Assembly: GCA_015063385.1 (NCBI GenBank)
Contig: SVUG01000002.1
Coordinates: 1 to 64,000, forward strand
Origin: Oscillospiraceae bacterium
GTDB taxonomy: Bacteria; Bacillota; Clostridia; Oscillospirales; CAG-272
Direction of reading: 5' to 3'
Length of the DNA: 64,000 nt
Part shown: one piece after another, positions 17,757 to 27,025 of the stretch
Layout of the letters: the number at the start of each line of letters is the position of its first letter
Position numbering within the stretch: position 1 is the first letter of the stretch
Translations under genes and position numbers: made by a program
The notes under the pieces: generated by a model
Told to the model about the DNA's origin: nothing
Databases searched by the model: none
Seen by the model: the letters and a program-made list of their open reading frames with translations, nothing else

Positions 17757-18672
17757 CGAGCAAGCAGGCGTACGCCTCGACGCATTTTGCGCCGAGGCGG
17801 CATCTATATCGCGCAGTCAGGCGGCACGGCTTATCGAGGACGGCTGCGTGACGGTGGGCGGTCGATCAGAGGCGAAGAAATACGCGGTGCGCGAGGGCGA
17901 CGAGGTGGAAATCACTCTCCCCGAATGTAAGGAGCCTGAGGCGGTGGCGGAGAATATTCCGCTCGACGTCGTGTACGAGGACGATTACATTATAGTCATA
18001 AACAAGCCCAAGGGTATGGTGGTGCATCCCGCGCCCGGCAACTACTCGGGTACACTGGTCAACGCTCTGCTCTATCACTGCCGCGACTCGCTCTCGGGAA
18101 TCGGCGGCGTAATGCGCCCGGGAATCGTGCATAGAATAGACAAGGACACCTCCGGACTGTTGGTCGTGGCAAAAAATGATGAGGCGCACGCCTCTCTCTC
18201 CGACGACCTCAAGGTACACGCGGTTGAGCGCGAATATCGCGCGCTCGTGACAGGGGGCTTCGGTGAGGACAGTGGCACTGTCAATTACCCGATTGGCCGT
18301 CATCCCGTCGACCGTAAGAAAATGGCGGTGCTTCTCGGTGACGAGAACGCGCGCGAAGCAATCACGCACTACGAGGTGCTGGAGCGATTTGGCAATATTT
18401 CCTACCTTGCCCTGAAGCTAGAGACCGGCAGAACGCATCAGATAAGAGTGCATATGTCCTACACGGGACATGCCCTGCTCGGCGACGAGGTGTATCAGAA
18501 AACGAAAACGCAGTTTGAAAAAAAGCACCCGTCACTCTTCAGGGGCCAGGCTCTGCACGCCATTCGCCTAACCCTCACGCACCCAAAAACAAAGGAGCGC
18601 ATGACCTTCGAGTGCGAGCTTCCAGCCGAGTTCAAAAAAGCGCTCGAAATACTCAAAAACGAGCAAAATTAG
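17737..18672 (+). CDS. rluD: RluA-family pseudouridine synthase
   Basis: S4-like N-terminus; HRIDKDTSGLLVVAKN; GRTHQIRVHMSYTGHALLGDEVY. Confidence 0.9.
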   Translation: MILTVNNEQAGVRLDAFCAEAASISRSQAARLIEDGCVTVGGRSEAKKYAVREGDEVEITLPECKEPEAVAENIPLDVVYEDDYIIVINKPKGMVVHPAPGNYSGTLVNALLYHCRDSLSGIGGVMRPGIVHRIDKDTSGLLVVAKNDEAHASLSDDLKVHAVEREYRALVTGGFGEDSGTVNYPIGRHPVDRKKMAVLLGDENAREAITHYEVLERFGNISYLALKLETGRTHQIRVHMSYTGHALLGDEVYQKTKTQFEKKHPSLFRGQALHAIRLTLTHPKTKERMTFECELPAEFKKALEILKNEQN

Positions 18673-18733
18673 ATAAAAAAGTAAACTATACGCAACAAAT
18701 TCCGCTATTTTTTTAATTAAAAGGTGTAGATTT

Positions 18734-20404
18734 ATGTTAAAGACTAAAATAATTTCTTCAATGGAAAAGGTCTTTGCTGACCAGAAGACAGAGGACTTTT
18801 GCACCCTCTCCTATATCTCGGCTCTCAAGGGCGAAAGGCTCTCCCTCCAGCTCATATACTCAGACGATAACGACTCACCCGACAGAGCGCGCGTGCGCCT
18901 TGCGCCTGTACTCGAGGGTGATATTGCAAAATACGCGACCACTCGCAGCGTGAAGCAGATTCCCGTCACCTATCCTGCCGAATTCGTCTACGACGAGGAG
19001 TATCTGCGCACGACGCCCGGTCTCTTCCCCGACCTGCTCTCTCCGCTTAGCTACGACGGCAGGGCGGTTATCGGTCTTGATGCGATTCCCGGGGCGCTCT
19101 CTAGCCTGTGGATAGAGATTGACCTGCCGACCGACGTGCAGGCAGGCGTACATAAGCTCGCGGTCAAGCTCACCGACGAGAGCGGTGAGGTGCGCGCTGT
19201 GGAAGAGGTGGAGATTGACGTCATAAACGCTGTCCTGCCCGAGCAGAAGCTCATCTTTACACAATGGCTCCACTGTGACAGCCTTGCAGAATATTATAAC
19301 GTCCCCGCCTGGTCGGATAGGCACTGGGAAATCATTGAAAACTATGCGCGCGTAGCGGTCAGAAGCGGTGTCAATATGCTTCTCACTCCCGTTTTTACCC
19401 TCGCGCTTGACACGGCGATAGGCGGTGAGCGACTCACCACGCAGCTCGTCGGGGTTAAGAAAAACGGCGACCGATACACCTTTGACTACAAGCTCCTGGA
19501 CAGATGGATTGATATGTGCGACAGAGTGGGAATCAAATATCTCGAAATTTCACATTTCTTCACTCAATGGGGTGCAACCCACGCGCCGAAGATTATGGCG
19601 ACCGTGGACGGTGAATATAAGCGCATTTTCGGTTGGGATACCGACGCGCACGGTGAGGAATACAAGAAATTCCTGCACTCCTTTATAAAATCCTTCCTTA
19701 ATTATATGAAGAAGCGCGGTGACGACAAGCGCTGCTACTTCCACGTCTCCGACGAGCCAAACGACGAGCAGCTTGAGGACTACAAGAAGTCCAAGAGAAT
19801 CGTGGCAGGACTCTTAAAGGATTACGTCATTATGGATGCGCTCTCGAGCTACGAGTTTTATAAGCGCGGCATAGTCAAGACTCCTATTCCCTCAAACGAC
19901 CATATTTCTAAATTCATCAAGAATAAGGTAAATGGACTATGGACCTATTATTGCGGCGGTCAGCGGCAGTGGGTTTCCAACAGATTTATCGCTATGCCCT
20001 CGTACAGAACGCGCTCTATCGGCATGCAAATGTATAAGTACGACATCGTCGGCTTCTTACATTGGGGCTTCAATTTCTACAAAAATCAGCACTCCTGCAA
20101 CCTTATTAATCCCTATCTCGACCAGAGTGGCGAGAATTGGGTATCGGCAGGCGACACCTTCTCGGTTTACCCTGCGCCCGACGGCACGGCACTCGAATCA
20201 CTCCGCATACCCGTATTCTTCTCAGGACTGTGCGACGTGCGCGCGATGCAGCTCTGCGAGAGCCTGTATTCCAAGGCTGAGGTGGTTGCCGCCATTGAGG
20301 GCGAGCTCGGTGAGGAGCTGACCTTTGACAGATGCGCTCATTCGGCTGATGAAATGCTCCGAGTGAGAGAAAAAATCAACGCAATGATTAAAGCAAAAAT
20401 ATGA
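18734..20404 (+). CDS. DUF4091-like (putative glycoside-hydrolase-fold) protein
   Basis: TQWLHCDSLAEYYN, HVSDEPNDEQLEDY, LWTYYCGGQ, FLHWGFNFY. Confidence 0.75.
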   Translation: MLKTKIISSMEKVFADQKTEDFCTLSYISALKGERLSLQLIYSDDNDSPDRARVRLAPVLEGDIAKYATTRSVKQIPVTYPAEFVYDEEYLRTTPGLFPDLLSPLSYDGRAVIGLDAIPGALSSLWIEIDLPTDVQAGVHKLAVKLTDESGEVRAVEEVEIDVINAVLPEQKLIFTQWLHCDSLAEYYNVPAWSDRHWEIIENYARVAVRSGVNMLLTPVFTLALDTAIGGERLTTQLVGVKKNGDRYTFDYKLLDRWIDMCDRVGIKYLEISHFFTQWGATHAPKIMATVDGEYKRIFGWDTDAHGEEYKKFLHSFIKSFLNYMKKRGDDKRCYFHVSDEPNDEQLEDYKKSKRIVAGLLKDYVIMDALSSYEFYKRGIVKTPIPSNDHISKFIKNKVNGLWTYYCGGQRQWVSNRFIAMPSYRTRSIGMQMYKYDIVGFLHWGFNFYKNQHSCNLINPYLDQSGENWVSAGDTFSVYPAPDGTALESLRIPVFFSGLCDVRAMQLCESLYSKAEVVAAIEGELGEELTFDRCAHSADEMLRVREKINAMIKAKI

Positions 20405-20406
20405 CA

Positions 20407-20435
20407 AAAAGCCCCGGAAAATCGGGGCTTTTTGT
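20407..20435. terminator. Rho-independent terminator (convergent genes)
   Basis: aaaagccccggaaaatcggggctttttg. Confidence 0.8.
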
Positions 20436-20453
20436 TTGTTTTATTAAGTTTCT

Positions 20454-22319
20454 TTACTCACTCGGCTCTGGAACGTATTCGTAGTGAATGGTAGCGTTAG
20501 TGAGCGCGTCGTTCAAGCTACCAAAATCTATCATTTCCCACTCTTCCTTTCTACCCGTGTAATACACGTCGGTGAGCGAGGTGCAACCGTAAAAGGTCCT
20601 GTATTGTATAGTCCAAACACCAAACGGAATCAATATGCTTTTAAGAGCGGTGCAGGAATAGAACGCATTCTCTCCAATATCGGTAAGGCCGTAGGGAAGC
20701 ACCACGCTAGTCAGGCTCTTGCAGTCTCCGAAGGCGTATTTATCAACGCTTGTGAGACCGTACGGAAGCTCAACGCTTCTAAGGTATTCACAGTTAGAAA
20801 ACGCACTATTACCAATAGAGGTGCACTGGCTACCCTCTGCGAAGCTTACGCCATACAGATTGTCACAGCCATAGAATGCGCCTTGACGAATAGACTTGAC
20901 CGTGCTCGGAATTTCAAGGTGGTCGATACCTTCTCCGTCACAATACATTTTTACTGCACTTGAACCGACCAGAGGACCTGAACCCATCGGGAGATTCAGC
21001 CAATCCTCAATGCTCTTAATCGACACGCTTCTTGTATTCCATATCTGAGTGAAGGCGTTGTCGGCGATATAAGTGACGTCCTTGGCATAGAAATTAAAAG
21101 AACCGATTTTGCTATAAGCAAACGCCATTTCTCCAATATAGGTGACGCTTTCCGGAATTGTGACTATCGCAATCGCTTGATGGCTGAGTGCATAAGCATT
21201 AATCACATTTACTCCCTCGGGAATGTCAGCGCTGTCACCATTGAGATATTTATACCTCTCGAGAGTCTTGCCGTCGTAGCTGTAAAGCGAGCCATCAACG
21301 TCCTTATAAGAGGTGCTCTCGTCGGATACCTCAAACGAGCCCTTAAAGCTACTAAATGCACTCGCACTAATCGAGGTGACGCTCGCGGGTATAACGACAG
21401 TAGCAGCCGTGTCGCAAAAAGCACTGTCGCCTATTGCTACTACCCTGTCTCCGCTGGGAGATATCTCGGGAATTACCATTTTCGACCTCGTGCAGCTACC
21501 CTTCGTGACCGAGCAGGTGCCGTCGCCGTTGGATGTGTATTTTAATTCAAGCGTGCTCGCGTGAATCGAGCAAACGGTGCAGACGTCATCCGAATTATAT
21601 TCGTGGTCACCGAGTCCGACCGGCTCGGTGCGCTTGCAGCCTCTCACGCAGTTATATTCCTTAACACCCTCGCTGATGCAGGTCGGCTGGGTGGTGACGT
21701 TGCCCTCGTCCCACTCGTGACCAAGCTTTTTAATCACGGTAGGATAAATGTCGGATTTGCAGTCGTTGCAATAAGAGTGCTGGGTGTAGCCGTCCTCCTC
21801 GCAGGTGGCAGGCTGCTCTGCCTCTATTACCTCAATATTTTCGTGAGGACATTCAAGGGCGGAGCGATAGCCCTCGCAAACGTTGCACTGATCGTCGTAG
21901 TCGTTATCATAGACGTGATCAACCGCAAGCGTAGCGTAATAGAATCCACATTCCAGACATATAGGAAAGCAGGGAAATTCCAAGTCGTGATCGAGCTTTG
22001 GAATCTCTTCGCGCGAGTCATAGTCGGGCTGGTTGCAGTGCTTGCAATAAAGAAGCGGAGTGTATCCGACGCTTGTGCAGGTGGGCTCTGTTCCGTGGTC
22101 TACGGTTTCGATATAATCGTGCCCCAGCGCGGGAATTTCGCGTTCGTCTCCCAGCCATGCACCGCACTCACAGTAATCTCTCTCCCACCCCGGAGCGTCA
22201 CAGCTTGGCGGCCCCTCCTCCGTGTATGAGACGGCATGCTCGTGCGGGTTGCCTGAGCAGGACGCCAGCGCGATTATAAGGCAAAAAATCGCCAAAAATA
22301 GAAGTGCTATTCTTTTCAT
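20454..22319 (-). CDS. BspA-type LRR (LRR_5) lipoprotein with N-terminal Cys/His repeats
   Basis: Lipobox ALASCSGN; GHDYIETVDHGTEPTCTSVGYTPLLYCKHC-type repeats; C-terminal SIGNSAFSNCEYLRSVELPYGLTSV-type LRRs. Confidence 0.85.
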   Translation of the reverse strand: MKRIALLFLAIFCLIIALASCSGNPHEHAVSYTEEGPPSCDAPGWERDYCECGAWLGDEREIPALGHDYIETVDHGTEPTCTSVGYTPLLYCKHCNQPDYDSREEIPKLDHDLEFPCFPICLECGFYYATLAVDHVYDNDYDDQCNVCEGYRSALECPHENIEVIEAEQPATCEEDGYTQHSYCNDCKSDIYPTVIKKLGHEWDEGNVTTQPTCISEGVKEYNCVRGCKRTEPVGLGDHEYNSDDVCTVCSIHASTLELKYTSNGDGTCSVTKGSCTRSKMVIPEISPSGDRVVAIGDSAFCDTAATVVIPASVTSISASAFSSFKGSFEVSDESTSYKDVDGSLYSYDGKTLERYKYLNGDSADIPEGVNVINAYALSHQAIAIVTIPESVTYIGEMAFAYSKIGSFNFYAKDVTYIADNAFTQIWNTRSVSIKSIEDWLNLPMGSGPLVGSSAVKMYCDGEGIDHLEIPSTVKSIRQGAFYGCDNLYGVSFAEGSQCTSIGNSAFSNCEYLRSVELPYGLTSVDKYAFGDCKSLTSVVLPYGLTDIGENAFYSCTALKSILIPFGVWTIQYRTFYGCTSLTDVYYTGRKEEWEMIDFGSLNDALTNATIHYEYVPEPSE

Positions 22320-22394
22320 ATTTTGCTCCTCAAATATTTTATTCTCGTGCTTTTATTTTACCATTACTTTAGAAAGTTGTCAAGCGTCACCGAG

Positions 22395-23837
22395 TTAAAT
22401 CTCCACTGCCTTGGCGTACTCGTCCTTGGGGATTGGGCAGTAGTAGCCGTCCTTCGTATTTTCTTTGAATTCTGCCTTGGCGGCGGCGAGGATTTCGGGG
22501 CTTTCGTAAAGCTCGACGGCGGTAGCGGCGAGCGCCTTTGCGGCGTAGAGCATACCCTTGTGCGCTATTGAGGTCTTACCGAGCGAGACGTTCTGCCAGG
22601 AGTGACCGGGCGCGCCCGAGGTGAAGCAGGCGGTGTAGAGCTGGACGGTGGGAGTCTGCCAGGAGACGTCGCCGACGTCGGTCGAGCCGGGCGAGAAGTG
22701 GTCGCCGCGGTGAAGCGGTGCTACGAAGCGGTTGAGCGCTGCCTTTCCACCGTCAGTCAGGGCTTCTATCTCCGCCTTTGCCTCCTTGCTGTACTGCGCG
22801 GCTATCGAGAGCGTGCCGTGAGACTGGTAGGTCGCCTTGATTTTCTCGGCAAGTGCCTCCTCCTCGGCGGTGTATTCGGGAAGCGGAATTTCCAGCATAT
22901 TCTTATACGCAAGCTCCTCGAGGGGCGAATTTGAAACCGTGCCCGAGCAGCCGTCGATAAAGACGCGCTCAAAGGTGGTCTCGGTCATAAGAGCTGCGCC
23001 CTCGGCAATTTTGTCAACCCTCGCCTGAAGCTCAAGGGCGTCCTTAACGAGCTTGGAGCGCACCATATAGAGCACCGAGGCGGTAGGCTGAACGACGTTG
23101 GGCGATGCTCCGCCGCCGTCGATTATCGCGTAGTGGATGCGCGCGTCGTCCTTGGTATGCTCGCGCAGGTACTGCACGCCGACGTTCATAAGCTCGACCG
23201 CGTCAAGCGCGCTTCTGCCGTGCTCGGGGTTGCCTGCCGCGTGAGAGGCTACGCCCTTATATTTATAAAGCACCTGGATACAGGAGTTGCAGGTGCCGAC
23301 CGACACCTCGTTTACGTCGAAGGGATGCCAGGTGAGCGCGGCGTCGAGGTCGTACCAGATACCCTCCTTTGCCATGAACGCCTTGCCGGCTCCGCCCTCC
23401 TCACCGGGAGTGCCGTAGAAGATTACCGTGCCGCTTTTGCCTGTGGATTTAAGATATTCCTTGATGCCGTAGGCGGCGGCAAGCGCACCTGCACCGAGCA
23501 GATTATGTCCGCAGCCGTGGCCGCAACCGCCCTTTACCAGCTCACACCTCTCGGCAGAGCCGCCAACCTGCGAGAGTCCCGAAAGCGCGTCGTACTCACC
23601 GAGTATGCCGATGATAGGCTTTCCCTCTCCCCATTTTCCAAGGAAGGCGGTGGGAATATCCGCGACGTTTTTCTCGACCTCAAAGCCGAGGCTCGCAAGC
23701 GTTTTGCAGTAGTCGTCTGCCGACTTGAATTCCTTCAGCGAAAGCTCTGCGTATTCCCAGATTCTGTCGGAAAGCGCAGTGAAAATTTCCTTATTATTAT
23801 CTATTGCCGATATGGCTATTTGCTTTTTTTCGTTCAT
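22395..23837 (-). CDS. M20-family amidohydrolase/peptidase (AbgB-like)
   Basis: GILGEYDALSGLSQ, CGHGCGHNLLGAGALAAAYGIK, GTPGEEGGAGKAFM, HFSPGSTDVGDVSW. Confidence 0.88.
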   Translation of the reverse strand: MNEKKQIAISAIDNNKEIFTALSDRIWEYAELSLKEFKSADDYCKTLASLGFEVEKNVADIPTAFLGKWGEGKPIIGILGEYDALSGLSQVGGSAERCELVKGGCGHGCGHNLLGAGALAAAYGIKEYLKSTGKSGTVIFYGTPGEEGGAGKAFMAKEGIWYDLDAALTWHPFDVNEVSVGTCNSCIQVLYKYKGVASHAAGNPEHGRSALDAVELMNVGVQYLREHTKDDARIHYAIIDGGGASPNVVQPTASVLYMVRSKLVKDALELQARVDKIAEGAALMTETTFERVFIDGCSGTVSNSPLEELAYKNMLEIPLPEYTAEEEALAEKIKATYQSHGTLSIAAQYSKEAKAEIEALTDGGKAALNRFVAPLHRGDHFSPGSTDVGDVSWQTPTVQLYTACFTSGAPGHSWQNVSLGKTSIAHKGMLYAAKALAATAVELYESPEILAAAKAEFKENTKDGYYCPIPKDEYAKAVEI

Positions 23838-23854
23838 AAATACCTCGTATTTTG

Positions 23855-23888
23855 AAAAATGGCTGCCGTTTGACAGCCATTTTTTTAT
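23855..23888 (-). terminator. Terminator of the amino-acid ABC operon
   Basis: aaaaatggctgccgtttgacagccattttttt. Confidence 0.7.
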
Positions 23889-23934
23889 AACCCCATCCGT
23901 CACCTGCGGTGACACCCTCTCCAAAGGGAGATGG
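23889..23934. repeat. Candidate interspersed structured repeat
   Basis: ccccatccGTCACCtgcGGTGACaccCTCTCCaaaGGGAGatgg, nested palindromes. Confidence 0.35.
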
Positions 23935-23947
23935 ATTAATTCCGAAT

Positions 23948-24955
23948 TTACAATACTTTAGAGAGGAAGTCCTTAAGACGCGCGTCCTTCGGATTCTTGA
24001 AGAGCTCGTCGGGAGCGGATTCCTCCTTTATGTAGCCCTCGTCAACGAAGAGCACGCGGTTTGAAACCTCGCGGGCAAAGCCCATCTCGTGAGTGACGAT
24101 AACCATCGTCATGCCCTCGTTTGCAAGCTGCTTCATAAGGTCAAGCACCTCGCCTATCATCTCGGGGTCGAGCGCCGAGGTAGGCTCGTCAAAGAGGATA
24201 ACCTCGGGGTCCATAGCAAGCGCACGGACTATTGCAATTCTCTGCTTCTGACCGCCGGAGAGAGTCGAGGGATAAACGTTCGCCTTTTCTTCAAGACCTA
24301 TTCTCTTGAGAAGCGACATAGCCTTTGCCTCTGCCTTCTCGATCAGCGACTTCTTGGTTTCGGTAATCGGGGTAAGCGGCGCTTTATCCTTCTTAAAAAG
24401 GTTAGTGAAGCTAACCCAGGCGTTGTGACGCTTGGCAGCGTTGATTTTCTCCATTCCCGTCTTGACGGGAGCAAGCATAATATTCTCCTTAACCGACTTG
24501 TTGTTAAAGAGATTGAACTGCTGGAACACCATGCCCATCTTCTGACGGGCAATATTTATATCAAGGTGATTTTCGTCGTAGATTTTCTTGATAGCCTTCT
24601 TGTATTCCTTGCCCTCTGCGGTGGAGAATTTCTCGTTGAGCAGGTCCTCCGCCTTGATTTTGGCAATAGCGTCAGAGTCACTCATTCCCTCTGCCACAAG
24701 CTTCTTGTAGGTGTTGGAAACGGCTATAACCTCGGGGTGAAGATAGGGGTCAACGGGAGTGAGAAGCTTGCCGTCCATCCACACCTCGCCAAAGGTGGGA
24801 GTTTCAAGCAGGTTCATGCAGCGAAGGAGCGTAGACTTACCCGAGCCGGACGCACCGATAATGGAAACGACCTCGCCGTCGGTAATCTCGGTGGAAACGC
24901 CCTTGAGGACCTCCAGCTTGCCGAAGTTTTTATATATGTTATTAATCTTAAGCAC
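23948..24955 (-). CDS. Polar amino acid ABC transporter ATP-binding protein with two insertions
   Basis: [55 protein letters not shown]; about 335 aa versus about 240 expected. Confidence 0.9.
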   Translation of the reverse strand: MLKINNIYKNFGKLEVLKGVSTEITDGEVVSIIGASGSGKSTLLRCMNLLETPTFGEVWMDGKLLTPVDPYLHPEVIAVSNTYKKLVAEGMSDSDAIAKIKAEDLLNEKFSTAEGKEYKKAIKKIYDENHLDINIARQKMGMVFQQFNLFNNKSVKENIMLAPVKTGMEKINAAKRHNAWVSFTNLFKKDKAPLTPITETKKSLIEKAEAKAMSLLKRIGLEEKANVYPSTLSGGQKQRIAIVRALAMDPEVILFDEPTSALDPEMIGEVLDLMKQLANEGMTMVIVTHEMGFAREVSNRVLFVDEGYIKEESAPDELFKNPKDARLKDFLSKVL

Positions 24956-25640
24956 GAGCCTTCATCCTCCTTTCAAAGAAGCCGAGAGCCTTGGAAAGCA
25001 CAAAGTTAAGTATGAAGTAGATAATACCTATTATCATAAGAATAGGAAGCGAGTTGTGCGTCTTTCCGACGATAACGTGATACTGTGTCATAAGCTCGCC
25101 GATAAAGAAGGTAGACGCAAGCGAGGTTTCCTTGATAACGGTGATAAACTCGTTGCCAAGCGCGGGAAGAATATTCTTTACCGCCTGGGGAAGAACTATC
25201 TGTGTCATAGTAGTGGTGCCGTTAAGTCCAAGGCTGCGTGCTGCCTCGGTCTGTCCCTTGTCAACCGCCTCGATACCCGAACGGATAATCTCCGAGACGT
25301 ATGCGGCGCTATTCAATACGAGCGTAAAGGAAATGCAAAGGAGCTTCTTGTTTTCAAGCTCGTTCATAGCGGGAATTAACACGGGAATAAGGAAGGTGCT
25401 TATGTAAAGCTGAAGCAACATGGGCGTACCGCGGATAACCTCAACGACCGCGTTGACAAGCCATTTGAGTGGCTTTAGCTTTCCTATTTTTATGAGTGCC
25501 AGAAGCGAGCCGAAAACCGTGCCCAAAACGACAGTCATAAGTGAGAGAAGTATGGTTGCACTAAGGCCCTCTATCAAAAACAAATCCCAGTATTTGACAA
25601 AGATTTTGCCCATATCCTCAAACATTGTGATTATATACAT
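24948..25640 (-). CDS. Amino acid ABC transporter permease (HisM/GlnP family)
   Basis: [59 protein letters not shown]. Confidence 0.93.
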   Translation of the reverse strand: MYIITMFEDMGKIFVKYWDLFLIEGLSATILLSLMTVVLGTVFGSLLALIKIGKLKPLKWLVNAVVEVIRGTPMLLQLYISTFLIPVLIPAMNELENKKLLCISFTLVLNSAAYVSEIIRSGIEAVDKGQTEAARSLGLNGTTTMTQIVLPQAVKNILPALGNEFITVIKETSLASTFFIGELMTQYHVIVGKTHNSLPILMIIGIIYFILNFVLSKALGFFERRMKARA

Positions 25641-25723
25641 ATTTTTTCTCCGTTTTTATAGGTTTATAAAACGCAACACGAGCCGCCGTACCGAAATCGG
25701 CACGGCAGCCCTATCGTTATAAA

Positions 25724-26629
25724 TTACTCGGTAATCTTATTACCCTCGTCGTCGTAGCCAAGCTCGTCAAGAGTCTTAACCTCAGCGTATACCTGGCATG
25801 CCTCGTACCAAGTGTCGTAGAGATCTGCTGCCATAGCCTTTGCAAGTGCTTCATTTACCTTTTCAAGAAGCTCTGCATCGGTCTTGTTGAGAAGAATTAC
25901 GTTGTTCTTGTACTTCTCTTCAACCTCGAAGTAGAAATCGGAAAGAACGATGGTATCATTTGCAAGAGCCTCACCGTTGCCGTATGCAACTGCAAGAGCA
26001 TCGATTTCACCGGTAGCAAGTGCGGTAGCTGCATCGTTGATGTTGATGTAAAGCTCTATCTCTGCGCCCTTGGTCACAAGCTGTTCTTTAACGAGGAGCT
26101 CCTGGAGAGAACCGCCCTGTGCGCCTATCTTAAGGCCGGTGAAGTCAGCCTTGTCTGCGGTGAACTGATCCTTCTTTGCAGCGGTGGTGATAAGAATCTG
26201 CTCGGTCTCGTTCTCACCTGCTACGTAGTAGTCGGAGATAAGGAAGGTCTCTGCACGCTCTGCGGTCCAGGAGAAGCCGGAGATTGCAAGGTCAGCGTTG
26301 CCGGAGGAAACTGCTGCCATAGAAGCGTCGAAGGACATAGGATCAAGAACGAGCTTCATGCCAAGCTCTTTTGCAATATAGGTAGCAAGAAGAACGTCGA
26401 AGCCAACGATTTCATTCTTTGCTGTGTCGTAGAACTCCATGGGAGCGAAGTCAGGGGACATTGCAACTGTGAGAGTCTCTGCGTTAGCTGCGGGAGCGTA
26501 GCCGATTGCCGCGTAAGCCTTGTCGTATGCCGCAGAGAGATTTTCTTCCTGGGGCTTACAAGAGCCGAGTGCGAATATAGAGCAGAGCGAAAGTGCTGCT
26601 ACAAGTACAAGAGAAATAATTTTTTTCAT
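25724..26629 (-). CDS. Amino acid ABC transporter substrate-binding lipoprotein
   Basis: Lipobox IFALGSCKP; SPDFAPMEFYD...GFDVLLATYIAKELGMKLVLDPMSFDA. Confidence 0.92.
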   Translation of the reverse strand: MKKIISLVLVAALSLCSIFALGSCKPQEENLSAAYDKAYAAIGYAPAANAETLTVAMSPDFAPMEFYDTAKNEIVGFDVLLATYIAKELGMKLVLDPMSFDASMAAVSSGNADLAISGFSWTAERAETFLISDYYVAGENETEQILITTAAKKDQFTADKADFTGLKIGAQGGSLQELLVKEQLVTKGAEIELYININDAATALATGEIDALAVAYGNGEALANDTIVLSDFYFEVEEKYKNNVILLNKTDAELLEKVNEALAKAMAADLYDTWYEACQVYAEVKTLDELGYDDEGNKITE

Positions 26630-26877
26630 TTTGGGTTCCTTCTTTCTGTGGGCTGTCTGCCCGTTTGTTTTTTGTGATGTCATAATTATACACTCGCCAA
26701 AACGAAAAGTCAATAGTTTTTTGCAAAAAAATTCACTTTTGTTGCATATTTATTTATTTTTCGGTTTTTCAAAGCTGTTTTTATGCAATATATACAATAA
26801 AACCGCCCATTTTATTTTAAAATAAAGATTTTTGTTTCCTTAAAAATAAAATAAAACGCGTGCGGGCGAAAATATTT

Positions 26878-26947
26878 TATGCGTTTATGCATTTTATGCA
26901 CTGTTTATGCATAATGAATATGCGAATATTTATGCATTTTATGCGAA
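26878..26947. promoter_or_regulatory. Cluster of TTTATGCATTTTATGC repeats between divergent genes, candidate operator
   Basis: Exact 16-mer at 26884 and 26929; further TATGCRT half-sites; 12-mer GCATTTTATGCA recurs inverted at 43728. Confidence 0.45.
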
Positions 26948-27025
26948 TAAAAGGCAATATTGATTTTTTTCTTCATTTGTGATAGAATACTTAATGTTAA
27001 TAATTAGATTGGAATATAATATATA

